This document shows, in pieces, positions 23,451 to 34,417 of a stretch of DNA of 64,000 nucleotides. A program made the translations under genes and the position numbers. Source of the DNA: Sternotherus odoratus (taxonomy: Eukaryota; Chordata; Testudines; Kinosternidae); NCBI GenBank assembly GCA_032164245.1, contig JAVMKO010000001.1:249125644-249189643 (forward strand), given 5' to 3'. Under the pieces are notes generated by a model. It saw nothing but the letters and a program-made list of their open reading frames with translations. It was not told where the DNA came from and ran no database searches. Each line of letters opens with the position of its first letter. Position 1 is the first letter of the stretch.

Positions 23451-24524
23451 TAAGTGCAATTTTTTATTGAAATTTAATTGCAATTTCCTGAAATAACCTT
23501 GAAAATCCTTATTGTTGTAAAGTTCAGTATCTTTGGATTTCATTATATTAAAAATGTAAATTTTATGTATTACTGTGAAATTGTAGATAACAGTGGGGGG
23601 AGGGGAGAAAATGTACCCAATGTAGCCAATGATCAGAGTTATGAGTTTCAAAGGACTATTTGAAGCGATGTACCAGACATGAATGAACTTTTGGGACAAA
23701 CAAAATTAAGTGGGAAATCCAGTCTCGGGGAATTTCCTCAGAATTCCAAGAGTTATTAAAAATGAACAATAGCAGGCCAGAGATCTCCTCAGTCATCTTT
23801 TTTGGCATTCTTGGGTGGAAATTATCCAGACCTGCTGATTTTAAAAGATCTCTCTCTAATGTTGCTGGTTACGAATGAACTACAAATACTTCATCTCATG
23901 TGAAACAAAATTGCTGTCTGCTAAGATGTGGACAGTGCACTTTATTTCTTCCTGGAATGCAGACAATCAAAAATCTAAACAATAACCTAGTGGAAAACTA
24001 TTACTGGTGCTAAACTCCTGAAAATTTAGGAAAGTAGATTACTGTATATAACCTAACCTAACACAAAAGTTACACATGCACGTCTATACACTTATGCTGG
24101 GTGACACCATCAAAAATGTTTTAAACTTTTTGTTGCAAAAGGTAAAACATTAATACACTATTTTAGTTGCCATTGACAAATTTTAAAAATTGAAACTTGA
24201 CTGTATCAGTTTTAAAAGAGTTCTGCGGTTTTTGTGCCAGTAGTTTTTTTTTCTTTTCTTTTTTTACACATTACTGCTTTAGTAGAACTGCCTACGACGG
24301 TAATACTACTAACTGTTCTGAGCCCTTTCCTCTTTTCCCCATCTCCCTACCTTCCTGTCTGCATTTTCTAATGGTTAGATAGTCCTCCCTACCGAAGTAA
24401 ATCCCAAAACAAATCCAGGTATCAAATTTACAATTACTAAAACACTGTATTACATGTAAGAGTATTGGTTAAAGGTAGGTGATTTTAAATAATTCAGCAA
24501 ACAACTTAAGCCCATGCTTTAGTC

Positions 24525-24745
24525 CAGTGGTTTGCAAACTTTTGTATTGGTGATTCCTTTCAAATAGCAAGTCTCTGAGTGTGACCCCCCCCCCAATAAA
24601 TTAAAAACACTTAATAAATATATTTAAAATCATTATAAATGCTGGATGCAGAGTGGGGTTTGGGTGGAGGCTGACAGCTCATCACTCCCCATGTATTAAT
24701 CTCGTGACTCCCTTAGGGGTCCTGAACCCTAGTTTGAGAACCCTG
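24525..24745. mobile_element. hAT element, 221 bp, with 8-bp target duplication
   Basis: Starts CAGTGGTTTGCAAACTTTTG and ends AGTTTGAGAACCCTG. Flanked by CTTTAGTC at 24517-24524 and 24746-24753. The interior is that of a nonautonomous hAT and is non-coding. Confidence 0.9.
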
Positions 24746-25287
24746 CTTTAGTCCATCCCTGTTCAATAAAACACTTCAGCACATGCTTTTAAGTCCCATT
24801 CCTATTTTATGCATTTGCTTAAGTCATATTGACTACAATGTATATGTAATACTGCATGACTTCACTAGAATTTGAGCACACCTGTTTAAAATTATGCACA
24901 TGCCTGAATGCTTTTCTTAATCAGGTCCTAAATGAACACATTAAAAATAAAAAAGTTGCCACATGTAACTAGCACAAGAAACCTGTGTTGGATTTCCAAG
25001 GCTGGTTTCTCAAATCTCATTAAGGCGGGGCCTAACAATACTGTGCTGGCAGCATGTTCTGCTCCTGTGGCCATACAAGTGAAGGGATTGGCTCCAGAAT
25101 GAGCCCAATCCAGCCGCCACTGGTCAAGGTAGGTCAGCATAAGGCAAGAACATAAGGAAATAGGAAGCATCCTCACTTTGCTGGAGAAAATAATTCCTTT
25201 GCTGAGCAGAGATAAAACCCAACTCCGAAAAAACCCTACACATATAATGACAACAATTAGAACGCAAATCTGAAAAACTAGACTCAC

Positions 25288-25365
25288 TGTGGGGTCATTT
25301 GTCTCCCGAAGCTTGTGCGTTAATGATAACAACTGTTCCACTGCAACCATGGGCACATTTGGAGT
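25288..25365 (-). CDS. VWA8: VWA8 exon 12: lid helix of the second AAA module
   Basis: 78 nt, 26 codons, phase 0/0. It encodes TPNVPMVAVEQLLSLTHKLR and then ETNDPT. It lies between an AAACAG acceptor and a GTGAGT donor. The frame stays open for about 70 more codons into the intron by chance, so the exon end rests on the donor and on joining to exon 13. Confidence 0.94.
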
Positions 25366-25767
25366 CTGTTTGAAGACAAAAAAAAAAAAAAGGATTTGAT
25401 ATATATTTCATGTTTATGCGTGCATATGTAATTTATATAGATACACATGTATGCACCTCCATAAACACAGCCTGCATACATGTAGTGCATATACATTTAT
25501 TTCAAATAACCAAAAAGATATAACTATGTCACAAAATATGAAAACATACTGCAAGAGAAAACTATCAAGACGAATTTATATTAATTACAGTAGAAGATAC
25601 CCTAGACTTAAAAATCCAGGAGTCACTTATGCTGTGTGAAAGGATTTCACATAATATAAGAAAAGGGAGTACATATTGTATATTAAAATATTCCAGTTCA
25701 TAATTATATTCAGCATTTTAAATGGGAAACAATATTAATAACTGGGCAAAGCATTGCAAGTGCTTAC
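25366..25767 (-). other. VWA8: VWA8 intron 11 (0.4 kb)
   Basis: Short GT-AG intron without recognised repeats, except an A run next to the acceptor at 25379-25391. The pyrimidine tract for exon 12 is therefore partly a poly-T. Confidence 0.85.
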
Positions 25768-25936
25768 CATTTCTTTAATAACTTGAATTTCTTCATTCCT
25801 GGTGAGAGACTTAACATTATGGAACAGAAACAGAGTTAGAAACTCTGGGCCCAACCATTGCTTTGTGCTGCTTCCTATGACAGGAGGCTCTGCCAGGGCA
25901 ACTATTCTGAATGAGGAATGGATAGGAAAGATGGAC
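25768..25936 (-). CDS. VWA8: VWA8 exon 11: sensor 1 of the second AAA module
   Basis: 169 nt, phase 2 in and 0 out. It contains SIFPIHSSFRIVALAEPPVI, where FRIVALAEPP is the sensor-1 strand equivalent to FRVIALGLP in exon 2. It then reads through GPEFLTLFLFHNVKSL into the lid helices. The acceptor is TCTTGCAG and the donor GTAAGC. The internal similarity to exon 2 supports tandem duplication of AAA modules. Confidence 0.96.
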
Positions 25937-26184
25937 CTGCAAGAAAACATTTTTTAAAATGCATTACCCGGTCAAAGCAGCAAATAACAAATCTGAATGC
26001 ACATACTCCATCTGGGGTACCATCAATCTTCAAGTGCATTACTGTATTAAGCCACAGCCACAATTTCTATTCAGGACATTCACAATGCAACAAACAAAAA
26101 TTAAAATGACAAAAATTTCATAATGTAAAAAACAAAATATCTCTCTCATAAATTGTAATGCCTAGAAGGTTATCCAAATTTCAG

Positions 26185-26880
26185 CCCGCCCGCCCAGCTC
26201 ACTGTCAACCCCCCGCCGGGGTCCCCGCAGCGGGGAGCTGGGCAGGAGCTGTCAAACCGGCCGGCCGGCTCCCCTCTGCGGGGAGCCGGGCGGGAACTGT
26301 CAGCCCACCCGCCCGGCTCCCGCTGCGGGGAGCCAGGCGGGAACTGTCAACTCCCCCGCCCGGCTCCCGGCAGTGGGGAACCCGGCGGGCACTGTCAACC
26401 CCCCCGCCCGGCTCCCCGCTGCGAGGAGGGGGGGGGTTGACAGCTTCCGCCCGGCCCTCCGCTGCGGGGAGCCGGGCAGGAGCTGTCAACCCGGCCGCCC
26501 GGCTCCCCTCTGCGGAGGAGAGGAGCCGGGCGGGGGGGTTGACAGCTCCCGCTTGGCTCCCCCAGCGGGTAGCCCGGCGGGAGCTGTCAACCCCCCCGCC
26601 CGGCTTCCCGCTGCGGGGAGCCGGGCGGGAGCTCTCAAACGCCTCCCCCCCGCCCGGCTCCCCGTTGCGGGGAGCTGGGCGGGGGGGTTGACAGCTCCCG
26701 CTCTGCTCCCCCCAGCGGGGAGCCGGGCGGGAGCTCTCAAACCCACCCCCCGCCCGGCTCCCCGTTGCGGGGAGCCGGGCGGGGGGCGGGGGGGTTTGAC
26801 AGCTCCCGCAGGGGTCCCTGCTGCGGGGAGCCGGGCGGGAGCTGTCAACCCAGCCGGCTCCCTGGGGCGGGAGCCGGCAG
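26185..26880. repeat. Palindromic GC-rich minisatellite, about 14 units
   Basis: Units of about 46-50 bp centre on CCCGCTGCGGGGAGCCGGGC flanked by GAGCTGTCAACC or its inverse GGTTGACAGCTCC. Several units are flipped in orientation, so both strands give long open frames. Each unit can fold on itself. The ORFs have no family resemblance. Confidence 0.93.
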
Positions 26881-26976
26881 CCCCCAATAACGGATTTCGG
26901 ATGCATCGGAAATTTTGTCCGTTGCATCCGAAGTCCGTTAAATCGGGGTCCGTTAAATCGAGGGTTTACTGTACTA
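26881..26976. mobile_element. Right end of a Tigger-like element beside the minisatellite
   Basis: Inverted, the end reads TACAGTAAACCCTCGATTTA and continues with two GTTAAATCGGGGTCC-type steps, as in pogo/Tigger ends. No matching left end was found before 26185, so the minisatellite may have expanded inside the element and replaced its left half. Confidence 0.5.
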
Positions 26977-27072
26977 AAAAGGCAGATTTGGGGGGCAACT
27001 CTATCTTTTGAAGCAGCAACAAAGAGTAACTTCTTCTACTCAATTAGACAGACAGGAAAGATAATTTGTAGT

Positions 27073-27575
27073 TAAGGCACGAGACTGGAACTTGGGGAGG
27101 ATCTGGGTTTAATTCTCAGCTCTGTGACAGACTGACTTCCTGTGTGACTATGAGCAAATCAGTTAAAACCATCTATGTCTCAGATCCCCATCTGTAAAAT
27201 GGGGATGATACTATCTCCTATCCATTGTCTCTCTTTTCTATTGAGATTATAAGATCTTCAAGGCAGGGATTGTCTTTTAATATGTTTCTACACAGTGCCT
27301 ATCACAATGTGACCCTGATTTCACTTGCGATAAAGAGTCCTGTGCAACCTTAAAGACAAGCAAAAGTATTGAAGTATAAGCATAGGCTTTTGTGGGCTAA
27401 TACCCACTTTGTATTAGCCCACAAAAGCTTATGCTTTAATATTTTTGTTAGTCTTTAAGGTGCCACAGGACTTTGTCACTTCTGCAGATCCAGACTAACA
27501 CAGATACCTCTCAGATTTTTGATTTCACTTGGGGTCTCCAGGTGTAACTATTTATACAAGTAAATAATAGCAACT
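27073..27575 (+). mobile_element. MIR SINE remnant, interrupted
   Basis: Shows GTGACTATGAGCAAATCAGT and CCCCATCTGTAAAATGGGGA, the core of MIR, then the tail ATTATAAGATCTTCAAGGCAG. Its 3' part is split at 27328-27519 by a Penelope palindrome and resumes with GGGTCTCCAGG. Confidence 0.8.
27328..27519. mobile_element. Palindromic Penelope-like tail insertion, 192 bp
   Basis: Two inverted arms meet near 27412. The right (plus) arm runs from TATTAGCCCACAAAAGC through GCTTATGC to the terminus CAGATCCAGACTAACAC. The left (minus) arm is truncated after GAGTCC. Identical 12-bp duplications TGATTTCACTTG flank it (27316-27327 and 27520-27531). Confidence 0.85.
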
Positions 27576-28773
27576 CTGATGTAAATTAATTGGATGCTAC
27601 AATATGGTATGCAATATTACAATTACAATTCCAGACAAATAATTTAGTATTCAAAAATGAGAAAACTGTAATGCAATCATTTATATTTCTCCTGCTTATT
27701 ATCACATGTTACTTTGCATATAATTTTGTTTGAAATTAGAATATTTTGGGCCAAATTCCATCTTTGGTTATTCTTTGGGGGAAATTTTGGGTGTAAATAG
27801 GGTAACCGAAGATAGAATTTGACCCTTCAATTTAAATTACACAATGTACAGCTTAGCAGGAAGATCTGGTATATAAACAAGTATTCTGATACAGCACAGC
27901 ATATACAGTGAACACTCTTGAAAAACTGAATATGCTGTGCTCTATCAAACTTCCAAATCAAAGCAAATGAAGTGGGTGGTATCGATTACTCTCAGCCTAA
28001 AGTCATAAGCCTAGAAGCTACACCCTGGTTGATAAAAATAGAAGGAAATGTCTGAAAGTATCATGTGAAATAGGAACCAATGGGTTTGTCATTATCTCTA
28101 AGCACAGAAAAGGACAGGGAACAGTGACCAATCTTATTAAGGTTTTGAAGACAGGAGAAGGCATCAATTAACCTTTTTTTTTTTCCATTAGTAATAAAGA
28201 TATTAAACATACATTAAGCTCACTCCTGGCCCAATGCAATCAGCTTTCCACAGCTGGGGATTCCCCCAGTGCAGCTTGGGGCATTCTGGCATGTGGTGGG
28301 GAGTGGATGAGATGGGTAACACAGCCAGAGCACAGTGCACTATGGCAATCCCCTTTATGGGTATGGCCAGTTGGACACAGTTTTGAGCTGTTCTGAGAAA
28401 CAAGCTCCCAGATGAGCCAAACATCAGGAGTGAGGAGACACAATCCACATACCCATTGCCCCCCGCTCCTCTCAGGGATAAAGAGTAGGTCTGAGAATTG
28501 AATCCATTATTTCTGAATTAGCTACCAGCAAGAGTATTCCAAAAGAACTTTGAATTTTTAAATTGCATATTTTAATAACCTACAAATAGAAAATTTCCTT
28601 GGCAAAGGAATTTTTAATAAACCAGCTATTCATTTAAGAAAGCTTTCTAACATTAAAAGCTGTTGCGTTTTTGAAATGCACAGATGCATTTCTCTTTTTG
28701 TTCTCATTAAATAATCTACTGAGCACTTGTATATTCTCCTCTTCATCATTCGCTCTGTGGCCTGGTGCAACAT

Positions 28774-28910
28774 CTGTTTCAGTTTCCCAGTCTGTAAATG
28801 GGAACAACATTCATCTGCTTCACAAGGGTGTTGTTCGGATTAATGTTTGTTCAATCTCTTGAAAATGTAAAGCCAAATATTTAATTATTATTTTTATAAA
28901 GGGCTTAATC
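28774..28910 (+). mobile_element. MIR-like SINE 3' part
   Basis: Carries CAGTTTCCCAGTCTGTAAAT followed by the typical GGATTAATGTTTG stretch of core-SINE 3' halves. Strongly diverged. Confidence 0.5.
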
Positions 28911-29261
28911 CTGAAAGCTGGAGAGAATCCTCCATCCAACGTCAATTGGAGATGAGGTTGTTCAGTAGACTGGAGGACCGGGCTCTAAACCATCAAAGAA
29001 CTGTTTCTTTGTGGAGCTATGTTTATTACGTCTATGCCATATTTGATCACTCTGCAGACAGAAGCTATGTAAGTAACCCCAGAGCCTACACACTAAGACC
29101 TAAAATAAAACTTGCTGGAGGGATTGGCAATACTTTACTAATGTTGAGTACCGGACATCTTCATCCTTTCCTCTTGCCTGTTTAATCTGTAGGTCAGAAA
29201 AGTAGAGGAGATGATGAGACCTCTTTCTCTCCACCAAAGGTAAGAAGAATCTTCGGCCTCG

Positions 29262-29530
29262 TCTACACTACAGGGGAAATTTGATCGAAGCTACGTAATT
29301 TATGTTACGTGAATAGAGTAACTCAAATTGACATAGCTGAAACCTACCTACTGCGGGGTCCACACTACATGATGTCAGCTCCCCCTACTCTTCTTGATCC
29401 AGTGGAGTAAAGGAGTCAACGGGAAAGCGATCTGCAGTCGATTTAGCAGGTCTTCAGTATGCCCACTAAATTGACCACCGATGCATCAATCACCACTCAT
29501 GGATCTCCCTTGTAAGCGCAGATAAGCCCT
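29262..29530. mobile_element. MITE of the GTCTACAC type
   Basis: The left end CCTCGTCTACACTACAGGGG belongs to the same broad group as the elements at 6460 and 49669. The right end near TAAGCGCAGATAAGCCCTTA is diverged. A nested ACGTAATTTATGTTACGT hairpin is visible at 29294-29311. Non-coding. Confidence 0.6.
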
Positions 29531-29787
29531 TACAGAAAATAACCTCACTGAAGGTCAAGCAGAGAAAGCAGTCCCACCAGTACAATGCTAACGACTAATT
29601 TCTTGTCTTTGGAACACAAAGAGCATTCCCTTGCTGCCTCACATAAAACTTTTAGTTATTTGTCTTTTCCTCTTCTACAGTTTCACAAACCATCATTTAC
29701 TACTGCAAACAAAATGAGAACAAATTATGAATGGTGATCGTTTACAAAAGATTATCACCACACAAGAATATAATTGTGTGTCAGAAG

Positions 29788-30525
29788 CAGAGGTGAAAGT
29801 AACGGTATGCCTCGGTACGGCATACTGGCAAGAGCCAATGCGCTGTATCCAGGCGGATCGGCTTCCCCAGGCGCATTTTAGAGGGCCTGGGGCTCCCAGC
29901 AGCGGCTGGAGCCCCAGGCCCTTTAAATTGCTGGCAGAGTCCCCGCTGCAGGAGCCTGGAGGAGGCCGTGGTGGGGCTCCGGTGGCAGTTTAAAGGGCCT
30001 GGGGTGGTAGCAGCGCACCAGGCTCTTTAAATAGGTATTGGAGCCCCGCCGCCACTTCCCTAGGGTTCCGGCAACAGGGCTCCTGTCCCCGCGGAGCCCT
30101 GCTGCCGGAGCCCTGGGGAGGCTGCGGCGGGGCTCCGGCACCTATTTAAAGAGCCTCCCCCAGGCTTCCGCAGCAGGGACTCCGGTGGCAGTTTAAAGGG
30201 CCCGGGCGGTAGCAGCAGTCTGTGGGGACAGGAGTCCTGTTGCCGGAACCCTAAGGAAGTGGCAGAAGAGCTCTGATAGCTATTTAAAGAGCCCGCTACC
30301 GCCCCAGGCCCTTTAAACTGCTCCTGGAGGCCCCGGCGGCAGGGTGGCGTTGGGCTGAGGAGGGAAGTGGAGGGGGGAGGCGGCCCCTTATGGTACAGTA
30401 GCTGGGCCTGGCTCTGACCCCCCAGCCCCGCCCCATCTGCCCGAGGCCACACCCCTTCCGGGGGCCAGAGCTGGCCCCAGCCATGCCCCTGTACCGGTAA
30501 GAAACTTAAGTTACTTTCACCCCTG
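29788..30525. mobile_element. hAT element, 738 bp, GC-rich, with 8-bp target duplication
   Basis: Starts CAGAGGTGAAAGTAAC and ends GTTACTTTCACCCCTG. Flanked by GTCAGAAG at 29780-29787 and 30526-30533. The interior alternates TTTAAAGGGCC and CTATTTAAAGAGCC boxes with GC-rich blocks in both orientations, so it can fold extensively. No transposase is present. Confidence 0.9.
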
Positions 30526-32387
30526 GTCAGAAGGTTAAGTGTTTGCATATGAAATATTTATGTAGTTCACGTAATGACAACAAAATTTAACAATAACTCA
30601 TTTAAAGGGGCTTAAGATAGAGAACATATATTTAAAGGGAAAAACTAAGCTGCATCTTTTCAAATATTCCATCACTTATACCTGCCAGAATAAAATGTTA
30701 TTAGCATGTGTTTCCTTTTTTTACTTTTCTGTTTTTTTTAATTAACTGACTGATTTAGTATATATTCAAACACATTAAAACTGAATGATCAAAAATAAGT
30801 GAAAATAAACAACTCAGAACTAAAGGGTGGTGAATATAGTCAGTTAAAATTTAACAATATTGGAGCTTCTATGTCTACAAAATTCACCTTAAGTCTCATA
30901 TACTGTATGTGCTCTTTTAGCCCAGTCACATGAACAGTAATTCACTGCCTTAAGGGTGTTAAGAATATCCATCTATGCATTATAATCGGCTCCTTTCAGC
31001 TTTAGAAGTAGATCTGATTATATAAAATATTTCTATATTTTTCTCTAATAGCTGCCTTTCTGTTTATTATACTAAATGCCTAATATGTGGAAAAGCCTAA
31101 ATACCAAACCAAACCATCCAAACAGGTTAAAATACTAACACTTCCAACTGTATTTATAGTTATGGAATGCCACCTTCACAATATCTGCCTCAGTAAATGA
31201 TTATATAGGAAAATTCTACACAGAAAGCCTGGATATACATTCTGAATCAATTTTAAGTGATTGCATTTCTTCACTCAGAACTAGTTCAACAAAGTGAATC
31301 ATACAATTCTATTAATAGTTAAAACTGTGCAGTAACAATTTCTCCATACGTAGAGAGTCATTTTTAAATCCCTTCCTCATTGCAAACATAGATTTCTTCC
31401 CCCATTATCCGTAATCAATAAAATAAAAATTGTGACTGGATGCCATTGTACCTGGACTGCTTAGTAATAACACAGCACAACTGGTTAAAGAGAAGGCCAG
31501 TGGAAACAATTTTCAATGTAGACGACTAGCTAGCTCGTAGAGAAAAGGCCTTCAATTAGCCAATGAGTATCTTCCATCCTCATAACCGCAAATCAACTGC
31601 TTGAGTTCTTGTTAGGTCTGCCAAGAGCCATCCCACTCACCCATGGGGCATGTAAGCCATGTTTAAAAAAAATTAGTTCAGACTATCGGAGTAGTAATGT
31701 GGTGCAACATCAGGCGAAAATGTAAGTGAAGGCATGCGCAAGACCTTTTGAGTCAGAAATATATTTTATTAGCTCTTAGAGAAGTTATCACCTTTAACAT
31801 ATATCCTCCAAAAATTTTAATTCAAGATAAAACTATGATTTTTACCCTAAAAAAACAGAAGTCACTATACTATTATCTCATTTGATTTTTGTAACCTAAA
31901 CAAATAACATACCCCCACCCCCACTCAATCCCTCAAATTCTACCCCTCTGCATTCAAAATGTTCAGCTCTCAGGGACACACGTAATTTCTCTGGGTCTGA
32001 ACACAGCCTGGGTAATTTTCCCTTCTCTTCCACCCTCCCCTCTAAAAATAAATAAAATAAAGTGATGTTAAAATAAAGCAGTTGTTATTCTGTCAGAAGA
32101 ATTATCTTATCAGCTTTGGAAATTTTCATTAAGTGTTAGGTTATACAGTATCTAAAATACCACAGATTTATTCTGGGTGAGCATCTCTGTTCTTATTGTT
32201 GAATAGGTGCCCAGATTTCAAAAATATGTTAATGGCTAATTAAAGTAGCTAAAGGAAAGCAGGTATAACATTTTCCCATCGTGTTTACTTTACTATTAAT
32301 CCTTTTACAGACGGAAAGATCACTTGAAAAATTTGTTCAAATGTTTCTTGATCCTTTAGAAGAGGATACCTACTACAGTTCCTCTAA

Positions 32388-32590
32388 AAATGCCTCAATT
32401 CTTCTCATTCTTAAAAGGGGAAAACCCTAAGGAATTTGCCCCATATCATCCAATCTCCCCAATTATTTTAGATTTGAAAACTTTTGCAAAAGTTTTGGAT
32501 CACCGGCTGGAGTCTGTTCTCCCACATCTTATATCTACTGATCAAAAAGGTTTTATTAAAAATAGGAATTCAGTTTTAACATTAATATAG
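32388..32590 (+). pseudogene. L1/Tx1-like LINE reverse-transcriptase scrap
   Basis: A 66-residue open stretch includes Y-H-P-I-S-P, VLDHRLESVLPHLISTDQKG and F-I-K-N-R. These are the fingers/palm motifs of L1-clade reverse transcriptases (YRPISL ... L-x-x-R-L ... DQ-x-GF-x-x-x-R). Flanks carry nothing more. Confidence 0.7.
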
Positions 32591-33311
32591 TATAGGGTCT
32601 AATTTGACAACCAAAAAAAGTAGTACTGTATTAACTTGCCTTTTCCAGTGCAGAAGAGGTATTTTATTTCACATAATTTACTACCAAGAGTCACCTTATT
32701 ATGGAGGTAAACGTTATAAGGAAATATAAAGAAGAACAGAAGATTTTTTGTATTTTACTTCAGAATCCAAATATTACATTATTAAAAAGACTCATGTAAT
32801 TGTACCCACTATATAGTTGACATACAATCCCTAATGTCTATTTTTATGCTACCCACAAGACTCTGTTCTAATTACAGGCAAACCATAATGCCTTGTATAT
32901 TGTAAAAATCAGCTATTGCTCTTGGTCACTGTAAAACAAGTATTGTTATTTATCACAATATAATAAGTATAAAACACACATTATTTAAACTGTAGTGTCA
33001 TCTAAGAAGAACAGGTTCTTCTCTTCAGAATTTATGAAAGATACTATTACATATTAAATTATATTTATTTTGAGTAACATAAAATAGAATCCTGGCCATT
33101 AACTGAAATCAGTCAGTACAATGATGGCGCATCTGTCTGGCCATCAAAGGACTTGAAATATTTCAACACAGAGAATATTTCTAGCAGACATCTGGAAGTC
33201 AAAAAGCAAGAAGAATAAGTATTACCGACCCCAACCCAACCTTAGGATTTCCTGTCTCTTGTTAATTCTAAATTACATACCAACTTTCTAGCTAATCTTT
33301 TGAAAGAAACA

Positions 33312-33672
33312 CAGGCCAGTCGCATCTTGGGTGCATTTAACATGCGCGAATTAACGATACCTGGCTGATCAAAAAAAACACACAAAAAAATGGGTCAGGG
33401 CCAGCAGCCCGTCTGCTGCCACAGGGGCTGGGGTAGGAGCCAGCAGCCCGCGGCAGGGGGCCAGGGCCGACAGCCCGGGGCCGGTGCTGGAGCCGTCAGT
33501 CCACCCGCGGGATCGGGGCAAGAGCCGGCAGCCCGCAGGCAGGGGCCGGCCTCCTGGCAGCTCGCCCGCCAATGTTTAGTATAGTGAACTCAATGAGAGT
33601 TGCACTATACGCGATTTCCGCTTTACCCGATAATCACAGAATGTAACCCTCACGTAAGACGCGACAGGCCTG
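33312..33672. mobile_element. Tigger-type element, 361 bp, with GC-rich core
   Basis: Inverted ends: CAGGCCAGTCGCATCTTGG on the left and, inverted from the right, CAGGCCTGTCGCGTCTTACG. The interior (33396-33570) is a GC-rich stretch repeating CAGCCCG/GCCGGC words. TA follows the right end; the left flank is CA, so the duplication is decayed. Confidence 0.75.
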
Positions 33673-33778
33673 TAATTATAAGATTCAACTTTTTTTGGTT
33701 TAACTCTCAATGTCTCTTAATAAAATGCCTCAAAACAATGCAGTGCATCTATGCGTATATCTATATAGCAAATAACCT

Positions 33779-34024
33779 GCAGCCAGCTCAACCAGACAAC
33801 TTGGGCTCACAGTGCTCAGATACTGGGGGTGTTTCACTGCTATCTAGACTTTTGGGCTTGGTGGAATCCAAGTTCTCGGACCTTCCGACCCCACAGGATC
33901 CTAGAGTCCTGGGCTCCAACTTAAGCCTGGAAGACTACACAGCAATAATAAAGCCCTGCAGCCCAAGCTCCGTGGCTGGCATGGGCCAGCTGCAGATTTT
34001 TGTTTGCTGTGTAGACATATCCTG
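33779..34024. mobile_element. MITE of the GTGTAGACATA type
   Basis: Ends GCTGTGTAGACATATCCTG, with GGCATGGGCCAGCTGCAG before it, a common turtle DNA-transposon terminus. The left half contains matching inverted words (CAGCTCA ... GGGCTC) but is decayed. Confidence 0.6.
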
Positions 34025-34303
34025 TGTGTATAAACTTTTATGTATTTATATTGTTTCTTTAATCTCTCTCAGCTAGGATATTTTAATGTTTCTGCTCTAA
34101 GTTTCTCTTCTAAGAACTTTTTTCTCATGCTAACACAAAAAGTACTGAGGATAGCAGTATTAAAAACAGATTCTATTACTGATTTTAAAAGCAAGCAGTT
34201 TGCAAGAAACCTTAGTAACATCAAGCAATAAAATAGAAGACTCTTTACAACCTGAATCACATACAAACTACTTTGCATACCATGTTAATGTCTAAAAAAT
34301 TAC

Positions 34304-34417
34304 CTCTGTTGTAGTTCCTTATCGGAGAGCTGCAGTTCGTCTTTTAAACTTTGATATCTATCTTCTCTTAGTAAACTGGTGCCGTCATAAAGAGTCAGTT
34401 CTCTGTCATGGATTAGC
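34304..34417 (-). CDS. VWA8: VWA8 exon 10: second AAA module, after Walker B
   Basis: 114 nt, phase 2 in and 2 out, with split Arg codons at both ends. It encodes LIHDRELTLYDGTSLLREDR and then a charged helix ending KELQQ. The donor is GTAATT and the acceptor GAATAG. The text is the standard continuation of VWA8 after LAVLQR. Confidence 0.96.

Larger units (their letters stand above)
20098..25287 (-). other. VWA8: VWA8 intron 12 (5.2 kb)
   Basis: GT-AG intron. It holds CR1 reverse-transcriptase remnants (20.84-21.12 kb, plus strand), a CR1 3' end (22.37-22.89 kb, minus), a second LINE C-terminal remnant (22.9-23.45 kb, minus) and a hAT element with target duplication (24.5 kb). TA/CA-rich sequence lies at 22.04-22.12 kb. 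I see nothing in 20100-20800, 21300-22030, 23480-24510 or 24760-25280. Confidence 0.85.
25937..34303 (-). other. VWA8: VWA8 intron 10 (8.4 kb)
   Basis: GT-AG intron. It contains a palindromic GC-rich minisatellite with a Tigger-like end (26.18-26.97 kb), MIR interrupted by a Penelope palindrome (27.07-27.58 kb), a MIR-like end (28.8 kb), a MITE (29.26-29.53 kb), a hAT element (29.79-30.53 kb), an L1-like scrap (32.4 kb), a Tigger-type element (33.3-33.7 kb) and a MITE (33.78-34.03 kb). I see nothing in 27600-28770, 30540-32380 or 32600-33300. Confidence 0.85.

Noticed and set aside
22655..23470. 271-codon plus-strand ORF
   Set aside because: It is antisense to a CR1 3' end and to a LINE C-terminal remnant, which carry the recognisable motifs on the minus strand.
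24928..25356. 142-codon minus-strand ORF
   Set aside because: Only its start (25288-25365) is VWA8 exon 12; the rest is read-through of the intron.
26158..27011. ORFs up to 240 codons on both strands
   Set aside because: They follow the palindromic minisatellite, whose units avoid stops in all phases.
29727..30548. ORFs in 29.7-30.5 kb
   Set aside because: They lie in the GC-rich interior of a nonautonomous hAT element on both strands.
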